Assembly: GCF_900119155.1 (NCBI RefSeq)
Contig: NZ_FPIR01000004.1
Coordinates: 213,263 to 277,262 of the forward strand
Direction of reading: 5' to 3'
DNA length: 64,000 bases
Origin: Ruminococcus sp. YE71
GTDB taxonomy: Bacteria > Bacillota > Clostridia > Oscillospirales > Ruminococcaceae
Under the pieces are notes generated by a model. The model saw nothing but the letters and a program-made list of their open reading frames with translations. It was not told where the DNA came from and did not search any database. Both the position numbers and the translations under genes were made by a program. Below are positions 43,660-52,053 of this stretch, in pieces. The stretch's first letter is position 1. Every line of letters begins with the position of its first letter.

Positions 43660-43698
43660 TTCTCCCCCAAAATTACGTTTAGATCTGGAGTTTTAGAT

Positions 43699-44280
43699 AT
43701 GGCTTTTGAGATTGAGAGGATCGAAGACGAGGCGCTGGCGGCGCTGCCTCGTGGGGCGAAGGTTTCGCCGGCGGGGCTCAGGCTGATAAACGTGACGTAC
43801 GTCGGGTTTGACGGGGCGGCGCACGAAGGCAGGATGATATGTGCGAAGTCGCTTGCTGCGGAGCTGACGCTCATTTTCAGGGAGCTTGCGCAGGCGGCTT
43901 ATCCGATAGAGCGGATAGCGCTTTCGAGCGAGTTTGACGGCGATGACGACAGGCTTATGGCGGGAAATATCAGTTCGTGCTTCAACTACCGCACCGTTGC
44001 GAACACCGATACGCTGTCGCTTCATGCGCTGGGTCGGGCGGTGGACATCAATCCGCTGTACAACCCCTACATCCAGAAAGGGGTGATAATGCCGCCGAAC
44101 GGCGAGCCTTACGCCGACCGCACGAAGCCGTTCCCCTTCAAGATTGACCACGACGACCTTGCATTCAAGACCTTCGCGAAGTACGGCTGGAAGTGGGGCG
44201 GCGACTGGACGGACGATGTTGACTACCAGCACTTCTACAAGCCCGAGGCGCGGATTGTCAGGGCTGTCCGCAGGATATAA
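43699..44280 (+). CDS. M15-type peptidoglycan peptidase domain protein
   Basis: A 193-residue protein of the D-alanyl-D-alanine carboxypeptidase/L-Ala-D-Glu endopeptidase (M15) type. The zinc-binding pattern is seen in SLHALGRAVDINP (His and Asp) and DYQHFYKPE (His), with GWKWGGDW between them. No signal peptide is evident, which is unusual for a wall hydrolase and may imply cytoplasmic recycling or non-classical export. The start is ATG 43699 with GGAG upstream; earlier in-frame codons derive from the repeat. A T-box promoter follows 31 bp later. Confidence 0.85.
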   Translation: MAFEIERIEDEALAALPRGAKVSPAGLRLINVTYVGFDGAAHEGRMICAKSLAAELTLIFRELAQAAYPIERIALSSEFDGDDDRLMAGNISSCFNYRTVANTDTLSLHALGRAVDINPLYNPYIQKGVIMPPNGEPYADRTKPFPFKIDHDDLAFKTFAKYGWKWGGDWTDDVDYQHFYKPEARIVRAVRRI

Positions 44281-44310
44281 CGGGAGAATGTGAATTTTTT
44301 TCGGTATCGC

Positions 44311-44339
44311 TTGACAAACTGAAATGTCGGTGATATAAT
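44311..44339 (+). promoter_or_regulatory. Promoter of the T-box-ileS transcript
   Basis: TTGACA (44311-44316), 17 bp spacer, TATAAT (44334-44339), with GGTGA before the -10 box. Confidence 0.9.
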
Positions 44340-44345
44340 TGTGGT

Positions 44346-44596
44346 ATATGGTATAATGGCTATGACGGAGAGAGTAGGCTGCTTTTGAAAGCTACAGCGA
44401 GCTGCGGAGAGTGTGAGCGCGGCGTGAGTAGGAGCTTCTCGAAGATCACTCCCGAGCTGCGCACCGAAAGAAAGTAGGCTGCGCCGCATTTCCTGCGTTA
44501 TCGGGAGCGTGTATGTCGGTACATTGTAAAACGGTGGTATAACGAGAGCATTATTTTACGCTCCCGTCCTTTTTACGAGGACGGGGGCTTTTTTAG
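44346..44596 (+). promoter_or_regulatory. T-box riboswitch, isoleucine-type
   Basis: A leader of about 250 nt with T-box features. A stem I start with AGAGAGTAG (loop E/kink-turn type) is followed by the apical GCGGAGAGTGTGAGCGC. A specifier loop reads GAAG-ATC-A, with ATC (44445-44447) coding Ile. The antiterminator T-box sequence is ACGGTGGTATAACG (44531-44544). The competing terminator follows, with CTCCCGTCCT pairing to AGGACGGGGG and a T-run. Uncharged tRNA-Ile would stabilise the antiterminator and allow transcription of the DUF3592 gene and ileS. Confidence 0.9.
44559..44594 (+). terminator. T-box leader terminator
   Basis: The stem GCTCCCGTCCT / AGGACGGGGGC with loop TTTTACG and a run of six Ts; its left arm overlaps the antiterminator region. 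Confidence 0.9.
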
Positions 44597-44619
44597 ATTT
44601 TCGATTTTGGAGAAACGAT

Positions 44620-45060
44620 ATGCCGATCAATGCTATTATTTTGCTTTTAATGTCTACGGTCGATCTGGTGCTGGTGCTGGTGCCGACGCTTATGACCGTC
44701 AGCCGCAGGAAAAAGCTCGAAGAATATGATTACGAGACCGACGCTGAGGTCACAAGTATGGATCTTCAGTCGATGGAGGCAAAACCTCATGTAGGTCCTC
44801 AGACGAGGATGTGGGTGCCGACCTTCACTTACAGCTGCGGCGGACATAAGTTCGTCCACAAGAGCCATGTGGGTATGACCGAAAAGACCTTTGAGGTCGG
44901 GCAGAAAGTGCCGATAAAGGTCAGCTCCGCAGACCCCACGAGATTCGTGCTGGTAAAGAGCCGCGCATTCACTCTCGCGACAACTATACTCTGGATAATG
45001 GCAGGGTTCTTCATCGCGGGGACGATAGCTTCGGCTGTCCTGCTGAACAGGCTGGGATAA
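44620..45060 (+). CDS. Small membrane protein, DUF3592-like, under T-box control
   Basis: A 146-residue protein with hydrophobic segments at about residues 4-25 and 118-142 and a beta-rich middle domain (DAEVTSMDLQSME, then WVPTFTYSCGGHKFVHKS and VPIKVSSADPTRF). The middle resembles DUF3592, a domain of unknown function in small membrane proteins. GGAG lies before the ATG. It stands between the isoleucine T-box and ileS, 38 bp from ileS, so its expression should follow tRNA-Ile charging. No link to aminoacylation is evident from its sequence. Confidence 0.78.
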   Translation: MPINAIILLLMSTVDLVLVLVPTLMTVSRRKKLEEYDYETDAEVTSMDLQSMEAKPHVGPQTRMWVPTFTYSCGGHKFVHKSHVGMTEKTFEVGQKVPIKVSSADPTRFVLVKSRAFTLATTILWIMAGFFIAGTIASAVLLNRLG

Positions 45061-45107
45061 ATCAAGGGAACAATTATAATCTATATATACCGAAAGGAAT
45101 GATCGCT

Positions 45108-48100
45108 TTGTACAAGAAAGTCGATACGAATCTCAACTTCGTTGAGAGAGAAAAGCAGGTCGAGAAGTTCTGGGACGAGAATAAGATCTTTGAAAAGAGC
45201 ATCGAGACCAGAAAGCAGGGTGAGAGCTACGTTTTCTACGACGGCCCCCCGACTGCTAACGGCAAGCCGCACATCGGACACGTTCTGACCCGTGCGATCA
45301 AGGACATGATACCCAGATACCACACCATGAAAGGCGCTATGGTGCCGAGAAAGGCGGGCTGGGATACTCACGGACTGCCCGTTGAGCTGGAGGTCGAGAA
45401 GATGCTCGGTCTCGACGGCAAGGAGCAGATCGAGGAGTACGGTCTTGAGCCGTTCATCACAAAGTGCAAGGAATCGGTATGGAAATACAAGGGTATGTGG
45501 GAGGATTTCTCGGGTACTGTCGGCTTCTGGGCTGATATGGAGAACCCCTACGTTACCTATCACAACAGCTTCATCGAGTCGGAATGGTGGGCTTTAAAGC
45601 AGATCTACGACAAGGGTCTGCTGTACAAGGGCTTCAAGATCGTGCCCTACTGCCCGAGATGCGGAACTCCCCTTTCCTCTCACGAAGTTGCACAGGGCTA
45701 CAAGCTCGTTAAGGAGCGCTCGGCTGTCGTTCGCTTCAAGATCGTGGGCGAGGAGAACGCTTACTTCCTCGCATGGACGACCACACCGTGGACTCTTCCC
45801 TCGAACGTTGCGCTCTGCGTTAACCCGAACGAGACTTACTGCCGCGTAAAGGCTGCTGACGGCAAGGTATACATCATGGCTGAGGCTCTGCTGGACGCTG
45901 TTCTGTCTCCGCTCGCCGAGGACGGCAAGCCCGCATATGAGGTCATCGAGACCTATAAGGGCACCGACCTTGAGCGCATGGAGTATGAGCCGCTGTTCAA
46001 ATGCACAGGCGACTTCGTTGCAAAGCAGGGCAAGAAGGGTCACTACATCGTTTGCGACACCTACGTTACCATGTCCGACGGTACGGGTATCGTTCACATC
46101 GCACCTGCATTCGGTGAGGACGACGCAAATGTCGGCAGAAAGTACGACCTGCCCTTCGTTCAGTTCGTTGACGGCAAGGGCTGCATGACCGAGGAGACCC
46201 CCTATGCAGGTCTGTTCGTGAAGAAGGCTGACCCCGAGGTGCTCAAAGACCTCGACAAGGAAGGCAAGCTCTTCTCCGCCCCGAAGTTCGAGCATGAATA
46301 TCCTCACTGCTGGAGATGTAATTCTCCGCTGATATACTACGCGAGAGACACCTGGTTCATCAAGATGACCGACGTTAAGGACAGACTCATCGCAAACAAC
46401 GCTACCGTTAACTGGATACCGCCCAGCATCGGTGAGGGACGCTTCGGCGACTGGCTGAAAAACGTTCAGGACTGGGGCATCTCCCGTAACCGTTACTGGG
46501 GTACTCCGCTCAACATCTGGGAGTGCGAGTGCGGCTGCCGTCATTCCATCGGCTCCATCGAGGAGCTGAAGTCCATGTCCGACAACTGCCCCGACGATAT
46601 CGAGCTGCACCGCCCGTACATCGACGCTGTCACCATCAAGTGCCCCGACTGCGGCAAGCAGATGAAGCGCGTTCCCGAGGTTATCGACTGCTGGTTCGAC
46701 TCGGGCGCTATGCCCTTCGCACAGCACCACTATCCGTTCGAGAACAAGGAACTCTTCGAGAGCCAGTTCCCGGCTGACTTCATTTCCGAGGCTGTTGACC
46801 AGACAAGAGGCTGGTTCTACTCGCTGATGGCGATAAGCACCCTGCTGTTCGACAAGGCACCTTACAAGAACGTTATCGTGCTGGGTCTCGTTCAGGACGA
46901 GAACGGTCAGAAGATGTCCAAGTCCAAGGGCAACGCAGTTGACCCGTTCGAGGCGCTCTCGACCTACGGTTCGGACGCTATCAGATGGTACTTCTACACC
47001 AACTCCGCGCCCTGGCTGCCGAACAAGTTCAACGGCAAGATCGTTACCGAAGGTCAGCGCAAGTTCATGGGCACCCTGTGGAACACCTACGCATTCTATG
47101 TGCTCTACGCCGACATCGACGGTTTCGACCCGACAAAGTACACACTCGACTACGACAAGCTGTCGGTAATGGACAAGTGGATCCTCTCGAAGATGAACAC
47201 CATGATCCGCCTTGCCGACGACAACCTTGCAAACTACCGCATCCCCGAAGCTGCAAAGGCTATGCAGGACTTCGTGGACGACCTCTCGAACTGGTACGTC
47301 CGCCGCGGCAGAGAGCGTTACTGGTCGCCCGAGATGACTCAGGACAAGATCAACGCTTACATGACACTGTGGACTGCGCTTGTGAACGTCTGCAAGTGTG
47401 CGGCTCCGATGGTTCCGTTCATCACCGAGGAGATCTATCAGAACATCGTGAGAAGTGTTGACCCCACCGCTCCCGAGAGCATCCACCTGTGCGATTACCC
47501 GACTTCCGAGGAAGCGCACATCGACGCGAAGCTCGAAAGCGACATGGACGAAGTTCTCGACATCGTTGTTCTGGGACGTTCGGCAAGAAACGGCTCCAAC
47601 AGAAAGAACCGTCAGCCACTTAGCGTTATGTACGTGAAGGCAGACCACGTTCTTGACAGCTTCTATGTGGACATCATCCGCGACGAGCTGAACCTCAAGG
47701 GCGTTGAGTTCAGGGACGACACTGCGGGCTTCGTAAGCTACAAGTTCAAGCCGCAGCTGAAGACACTGGGACCGAAGTACGGACGTTATCTGAACGAGAT
47801 CAGGACGCTGCTTTCGGAGCTTGACGGCAGTGCGGCTTATGCCGAGCTTGAGAGCACAGGCAGTCTGAAGCTGAACATTTCTTCGGGCGAGATCGCGCTT
47901 GCGAAGGAAGATCTGCTGATCGAGACCGAGCAGAAGGAAGGATTCTACAGTCTGACCGACAATGGTGTGACGGTAGTTCTGGACACGAACCTGACCGAAG
48001 AGCTGATCGAGGAAGGTTTTGTGCGCGAGATCATCTCGAAGATCCAGACGATGCGTAAGGAGAGCGGTTTTGAGGTAATGGATCACATCAGTGTTGCCAT

Positions 48101-48254
48101 TGCGGGAAGCGAGAAGCTGGCCGCGCTTTGCGAGCGCAATAAGGAGAGCATCTGTCATGATGTTCTTGCCGAGGAGATGACCTACACTGCCGACGGCGGC
48201 AAGGAGTGGGACATCAACGGTGAAAAGGTAACAATAGCAGTTAAGAAGCTATAA
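45108..48254 (+). CDS. ileS: Isoleucyl-tRNA synthetase, type 2
   Basis: A class I synthetase of about 1048 residues that charges tRNA-Ile and edits misactivated valine. The HIGH signature is in GPPTANGKPHIGHVLTR and KMSKSKGNAVDP lies at about residue 601. The CP1 editing domain (WTTTPWTLPSNVALCVNP) and the anticodon-binding C-terminal region are present. FYDGPPTANGKPHIGH is the form seen in type 2 IleS enzymes, the class associated with natural mupirocin tolerance. I chose TTG 45108, nine bases after GAAAGGA; ATG 45099 touches that ribosome site. It is controlled by the T-box at 44346. Confidence 0.97.
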   Translation: MYKKVDTNLNFVEREKQVEKFWDENKIFEKSIETRKQGESYVFYDGPPTANGKPHIGHVLTRAIKDMIPRYHTMKGAMVPRKAGWDTHGLPVELEVEKMLGLDGKEQIEEYGLEPFITKCKESVWKYKGMWEDFSGTVGFWADMENPYVTYHNSFIESEWWALKQIYDKGLLYKGFKIVPYCPRCGTPLSSHEVAQGYKLVKERSAVVRFKIVGEENAYFLAWTTTPWTLPSNVALCVNPNETYCRVKAADGKVYIMAEALLDAVLSPLAEDGKPAYEVIETYKGTDLERMEYEPLFKCTGDFVAKQGKKGHYIVCDTYVTMSDGTGIVHIAPAFGEDDANVGRKYDLPFVQFVDGKGCMTEETPYAGLFVKKADPEVLKDLDKEGKLFSAPKFEHEYPHCWRCNSPLIYYARDTWFIKMTDVKDRLIANNATVNWIPPSIGEGRFGDWLKNVQDWGISRNRYWGTPLNIWECECGCRHSIGSIEELKSMSDNCPDDIELHRPYIDAVTIKCPDCGKQMKRVPEVIDCWFDSGAMPFAQHHYPFENKELFESQFPADFISEAVDQTRGWFYSLMAISTLLFDKAPYKNVIVLGLVQDENGQKMSKSKGNAVDPFEALSTYGSDAIRWYFYTNSAPWLPNKFNGKIVTEGQRKFMGTLWNTYAFYVLYADIDGFDPTKYTLDYDKLSVMDKWILSKMNTMIRLADDNLANYRIPEAAKAMQDFVDDLSNWYVRRGRERYWSPEMTQDKINAYMTLWTALVNVCKCAAPMVPFITEEIYQNIVRSVDPTAPESIHLCDYPTSEEAHIDAKLESDMDEVLDIVVLGRSARNGSNRKNRQPLSVMYVKADHVLDSFYVDIIRDELNLKGVEFRDDTAGFVSYKFKPQLKTLGPKYGRYLNEIRTLLSELDGSAAYAELESTGSLKLNISSGEIALAKEDLLIETEQKEGFYSLTDNGVTVVLDTNLTEELIEEGFVREIISKIQTMRKESGFEVMDHISVAIAGSEKLAALCERNKESICHDVLAEEMTYTADGGKEWDINGEKVTIAVKKL

Positions 48255-48256
48255 TA

Positions 48257-48292
48257 AGAAGCCCCGAAGCAAAACTTCGGGGCTTCTTTTTC
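48257..48292 (+). terminator. Rho-independent terminator after ileS
   Basis: AGAAGCCCCGAAG pairs with CTTCGGGGCTTCT over a 5-nt loop, followed by Ts, directly after the ileS stop. Confidence 0.95.
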
Positions 48293-48945
48293 AAACGAAG
48301 CGTGTTCGCCAGGGCAGAAAAAAGTTTAGGAGGGGTCTGGGGAGACCCTTTTCAAAGGGTCCCCCGGCAGGGGCTCGGGGACGGTGTCCCCGCCCCGAGA
48401 GGTCGCTCTGAAAAAAAACACGCAAACGTCCCCACCAAGCATAAAATCGGCAAATCCCAAGAATAACGTCCAAAAAGGCGCAAAATGAAAAACCAAACCA
48501 ACATAACAAGAACCCTCGATTTGCCGATTTTATTTTGCCAAAAGAGCGAAGTGATTTTTGGCAAAGTCCCCAAATCGCGTCAGCGATTCACCAGCCCTGC
48601 ACAAACCTAGTGTTTTTTACATTGTCCCTCGTGATTTCTTGTCGCACCTTCGGTGCGATGGGGTGTTTCACTCGAATCGCTTACGCTCTCTCGCGAAAAA
48701 AAAATCGGCAAATCGGGTTGTTCTTGATAGATTGTGGGGGCTTTTCTTTTGATGTCTTTCGTGACGGGTTTTCGGGATTTGCCGATTTTATGTTTGGTGA
48801 GGGATGTTGGCGCTCTTTTCTTCAAAGCGACCTCTCGGGGCGGTGACGCTGTCCCCGAGCCCCTGCTGGGGGACCCTTTGAAAAGGGTCTCCCCAGACCC
48901 CTCCTAAACTTTTTAGTCTCTGGCGAACCCGCTTCGTTTGGTTGT
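48293..48945. repeat. Giant inverted pair of family B repeats between ileS and typA
   Basis: Outer arms of about 125 bp (48293-48420 and 48811-48945) are near-perfect inverted repeats. Each has AAACGAAGCG, AAGTTTAGGAGGGGTCTGGG, a GACCCTTTTCAAAGGGTC hairpin and GCAGGGGCTCGGGGAC. Between them lie two 93-94 bp units in opposite orientation (48441-48533 and 48699-48792), each bounded by (AT)AAAATCGGCAAATC inverted ends. The converging genes ileS and typA end on either side. No protein-coding gene is credible in this 660 bp. Confidence 0.85.
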
Positions 48946-48955
48946 TCTTTTTTTA

Positions 48956-50773
48956 TTACATCTTTGCTCTTTCCTTCATTCTCAGTGAGTTGGAAAGGGT
49001 GCGCTTTCTGATTCTCATGCTCTTCGGTGTTACTTCAAGCAGCTCATCATCCGCAAGGAACTCCAGACAATCCTCAAGACTCAGATTTCTCGGCGGGATA
49101 AGCCTCAGCGCGTCATCCGAACCGCTCGCACGAGTGTTGGTCAAATGCTTCTTCTTGCAGACATTTACCACAAGATCATCCGACTTCGGCGATGCGCCCA
49201 CGATCATTCCCTCGTAAACAGGTGTGCCTGCGCCGATGAACAGCTCGCCGCGCTCCTGCGCATTGTACAGACCATAGGTAACAGCTTCGCCAGTCTCGAA
49301 AGCGACCAGCGAACCGCTCGAACGACGCTCAATGTCGCCCTTGTGCGGCTGGTAGCTGTGGAACACGCTGGACATGATGCCCTCGCCCTTGGTGTCGGTC
49401 AGGAACTCAGACCTGTAACCGAACAGACCTCTCGAAGGGATAAGGAACTCTATTCTCATGCGGCTGCCTACAGGAGTCATCTGCTGGAGCTCGCCCTTGC
49501 GCGATCCCAGCTTCTCCATTACAGAGCCGACACAGTTCTCGGGAACGTCGATAACCAGACGCTCGATAGGCTCGCAGAGCTTGCCCTCGACTTCCTTGTA
49601 CAGAACTCTCGGGGTCGATACCGCAAGCTCGTAACCCTCACGGCGCATATTCTCGATGAGGATGGACAGATGCATCTCGCCTCTGCCCGCAACGCGGAAG
49701 CTGTCGGTAGTGTCGGTCTCGGAAACTCTCAGCGAAACGTCCTTGAGAAGCTCCTTGAAGAGTCTGTCTCTCAGCTGACGGGAGGTGACGAACTTGCCCT
49801 CTCTGCCTGCGAAAGGCGAGTCGTTTACCGAGAAGGTCATTTCAACGGTCGGCTCGCTGATCTTCACGAAGGGCAGCGGCTCGAAGTGACCGAATGCGCA
49901 GATGGTATCACCGATAGTGATGTTCTCCAGACCGCTGATGCAGACGATGTCGCCCGCCTTTGCGCTGTCGCAGGGAACGCGGTTCAGACCCTCGATCTGA
50001 TAAACGGTAACGATCTTTCCGCGGTACTCCTTCTTGGTCTGGTGGAAGTCGCCGACGGTAACTTCCTGATTTACCTTGATCTCGCCGCGCTCGATACGTC
50101 CGATAGCGATACGGCCGACATACTCGTTGTAGTCGATGGAAGAAACGAGGTACTGCATCTCGCCCTCTTCCTCAACTTCGGGGGCAGGGATATAGGTCAG
50201 GATCTCGTCCAGCAGGGGGATAAGATCCTCGCCGGGAACGTTCGGATCCATAGAAGCGGTACCATCACGGCCCGAGCAGTAGAGGATCGGGCTGTCGAGC
50301 TGTTCGTCGGAAGCGTCGAGATCCATGAGAAGCTCAAGCACTTCGTCGCCGACCTCACCGAGACGTGCGTCGGGGCGGTCGATCTTGTTGACAACGACGA
50401 TGACCTTGTGGCCGAGTTCGAGCGCCTTCTGGAGCACGAATCTGGTCTGGGGCATGGGACCCTCAGCCGCATCGACCAGCAGGATAACGCCGTTTACCAT
50501 CTTGAGCACGCGCTCTACCTCGCCGCCGAAGTCAGCGTGTCCCGGGGTGTCGATAATGTTTATCTTAACGTCCTTGTATTTGATAGAGGTGTTCTTTGCG
50601 AGGATGGTGATACCTCTTTCGCGCTCGATGTCGCCCGAGTCCATTACTCGCTCCTCTACCGACTGATTCTCTCTGAAAGTTCCGCTCTGCTTGAGCATCT
50701 CATCTACGAGCGTGGTCTTACCGTGATCGACGTGTGCGATGATAGCAACGTTTCTCAGATCCTCTCTTATCAT
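48956..50773 (-). CDS. typA: Ribosome-associated GTPase TypA/BipA
   Basis: A 605-residue translational GTPase related to EF-G, involved in ribosome assembly and stress adaptation. G1 is AHVDHGKTT, switch I RGITILAKNTS, G3 DTPGHADF and G4 NKIDRPDA. EF-G-like domains follow, and the TypA C-terminal domain includes GIMSSVFHSYQPHKG. The start is ATG 50773, with AAAGGAAGTAAGAGG upstream; the open frame extends to 50896 through promoter sequence. The promoter is at 50826-50854. Confidence 0.97.
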   Translation of the reverse strand: MIREDLRNVAIIAHVDHGKTTLVDEMLKQSGTFRENQSVEERVMDSGDIERERGITILAKNTSIKYKDVKINIIDTPGHADFGGEVERVLKMVNGVILLVDAAEGPMPQTRFVLQKALELGHKVIVVVNKIDRPDARLGEVGDEVLELLMDLDASDEQLDSPILYCSGRDGTASMDPNVPGEDLIPLLDEILTYIPAPEVEEEGEMQYLVSSIDYNEYVGRIAIGRIERGEIKVNQEVTVGDFHQTKKEYRGKIVTVYQIEGLNRVPCDSAKAGDIVCISGLENITIGDTICAFGHFEPLPFVKISEPTVEMTFSVNDSPFAGREGKFVTSRQLRDRLFKELLKDVSLRVSETDTTDSFRVAGRGEMHLSILIENMRREGYELAVSTPRVLYKEVEGKLCEPIERLVIDVPENCVGSVMEKLGSRKGELQQMTPVGSRMRIEFLIPSRGLFGYRSEFLTDTKGEGIMSSVFHSYQPHKGDIERRSSGSLVAFETGEAVTYGLYNAQERGELFIGAGTPVYEGMIVGASPKSDDLVVNVCKKKHLTNTRASGSDDALRLIPPRNLSLEDCLEFLADDELLEVTPKSMRIRKRTLSNSLRMKERAKM

Positions 50774-50825
50774 ACCTCTTACTTCCTTTCGATAATTACG
50801 CAATAACGCTGTTTTCCAAAATATT

Positions 50826-50854
50826 ATTATATCACATTTTTCGGCAGAATGCAA
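50826..50854 (-). promoter_or_regulatory. Promoter of typA
   Basis: Minus strand: TTGCAT (50849-50854), 17 bp spacer ending TGTGA, TATAAT (50826-50831). Confidence 0.85.
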
Positions 50855-50916
50855 TAATTTCGCACCTACAAATTGTGCGCTTTTACCCTCTCTCATTTGT
50901 GGATAATAGCCAACGG

Positions 50917-50963
50917 GTAAAAAAATATTCCCGACAGGCTCACAATTTGTTAACCTGTCGGGA
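50917..50963 (-). terminator. Rho-independent terminator of the zinc-ribbon gene pair
   Basis: On the minus strand, TCCCGACAGG pairs with CCTGTCGGGA around a 15-nt loop, followed by AATATTTTTTT. It lies 30 bp after the stop of the 50993-52024 gene. Confidence 0.88.
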
Positions 50964-50992
50964 GATGATAGAATTTTTGTGTCTTTTCCAGC

Positions 50993-52024
50993 CTACTCGG
51001 TCACATCGGGAGTACCCGGGTCGAACTCACTCGACTGGGTCTCGGGGGGATCGGTGACAGGCGGCTCGGTCTCGGGCGGGTCTGTCTGGGGAGGATCGGT
51101 CTGAGGCGGTTCCGTCTGAGGAGGCTCAGTCTGAGGCGGATCGGTCTGCGGAGGCTCGGTCTCGGGCTCAGTCTGATCGGGTATCAGCTCATCGGGGAGC
51201 GAATTCTCCTTGGAGCTGTCGTCCTCGGAGCTGGAATCCTCTTCGGAGCTGTCCTCTTCGGAACTCGAATCTTCATCCGAGCTTGAATCCTCTTCGGAGT
51301 CCACCTTGGTATCCGCTTCGGGATCGGACATAGTTTCGGTGTCGATAGTGATCTCAGGCAGCGACTCTTCCTCTTTCAGGGTCAGAGTAACGCGGCTGCC
51401 TGTACTGCTGTCGCCCTTTCGTGCGAATCCTGCGATGTCGTCCTTCACGATGAGCAGCAGCACGATAAGTGCCACCAGCAGCGTAAAGATAATCGAGAGC
51501 ACGATTATGACAGTCTTTTTGAACTTTGCGGCGGCGAGTTCTTCAAAGTCCTCATCGCCGTAGTAATAGTTATCGTCGTAATAGTAGTCGTCATCCTGCG
51601 GATAGTCCGCTGAATCCTCGTAATATCCGTCGTCGGGAGTCTCGTCATCCATCCTTATCTTTGAAAGGTCTAACATTTCCTCCTCGGGGCGTGGTCTGGG
51701 GGCAGGCTCTTCCTCCTCATATCCGAAGCTGTCCTCAGAGATCCTCGACAGGTCAAACGGGTCTTTTTCTTCGTCTGTCTGTGCGGGTCTGATAACAGGC
51801 TCGACCGATGCAGGTGGAGCAGGTCGTTCTGCCTGTCTGCGCTCGGGCTGTACGGGAGTTTTTGGTTCGGCAGGCATTTCGCGGGGCGTATTCTTTGTCT
51901 GTGCCCTTTGTTCGTTGCCATCAAAACCCTTCTTTGTTATGAAGAGCAGCGCACCGCAGTGCTTACAGGATATTGCATCAACGGGTACTTCCTTGCCGCA
52001 GTTAGGACAAGCTCTGGTCTGCAT
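50993..52024 (-). CDS. Zinc-ribbon single-TM protein with Ser/Asp and Pro-rich extracytoplasmic tail
   Basis: A 343-residue protein. An N-terminal zinc ribbon (CPNCGKEV, then CKHCG) is cytoplasmic, followed by a long acidic, Tyr/Asp-rich stretch. A transmembrane helix lies at about residues 169-191 (KTVIIVLSIIFTLLVALIVLLLIV in two overlapping parts). Outside the membrane comes a Ser/Glu/Asp-rich block, then a repeated PPQTDPPQTEPPQTEP segment. This low-complexity tail could cross the cell wall. Function is unknown. It is the downstream member of a tandem pair of like-built genes, separated by 29 bp. Confidence 0.8.
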   Translation of the reverse strand: MQTRACPNCGKEVPVDAISCKHCGALLFITKKGFDGNEQRAQTKNTPREMPAEPKTPVQPERRQAERPAPPASVEPVIRPAQTDEEKDPFDLSRISEDSFGYEEEEPAPRPRPEEEMLDLSKIRMDDETPDDGYYEDSADYPQDDDYYYDDNYYYGDEDFEELAAAKFKKTVIIVLSIIFTLLVALIVLLLIVKDDIAGFARKGDSSTGSRVTLTLKEEESLPEITIDTETMSDPEADTKVDSEEDSSSDEDSSSEEDSSEEDSSSEDDSSKENSLPDELIPDQTEPETEPPQTDPPQTEPPQTEPPQTDPPQTDPPETEPPVTDPPETQSSEFDPGTPDVTE

Positions 52025-52053
52025 CCTTTCCCTCCGTCAATAAGTCAGAAAAA

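Noticed and set aside
43621..43698. N-terminal extension of the M15 peptidase
   Set aside because: These codons come from the C-type repeat; ATG 43699 has a ribosome site.
45594..48158. 854-codon open frame on the minus strand
   Set aside because: It is the antisense shadow of ileS, which has full family motifs, a T-box and a terminator.
48352..48846. Several short frames between ileS and typA
   Set aside because: They lie entirely in inverted repeats and lack ribosome sites.
49145..50806. 553-codon plus-strand frame
   Set aside because: It is antisense to typA.
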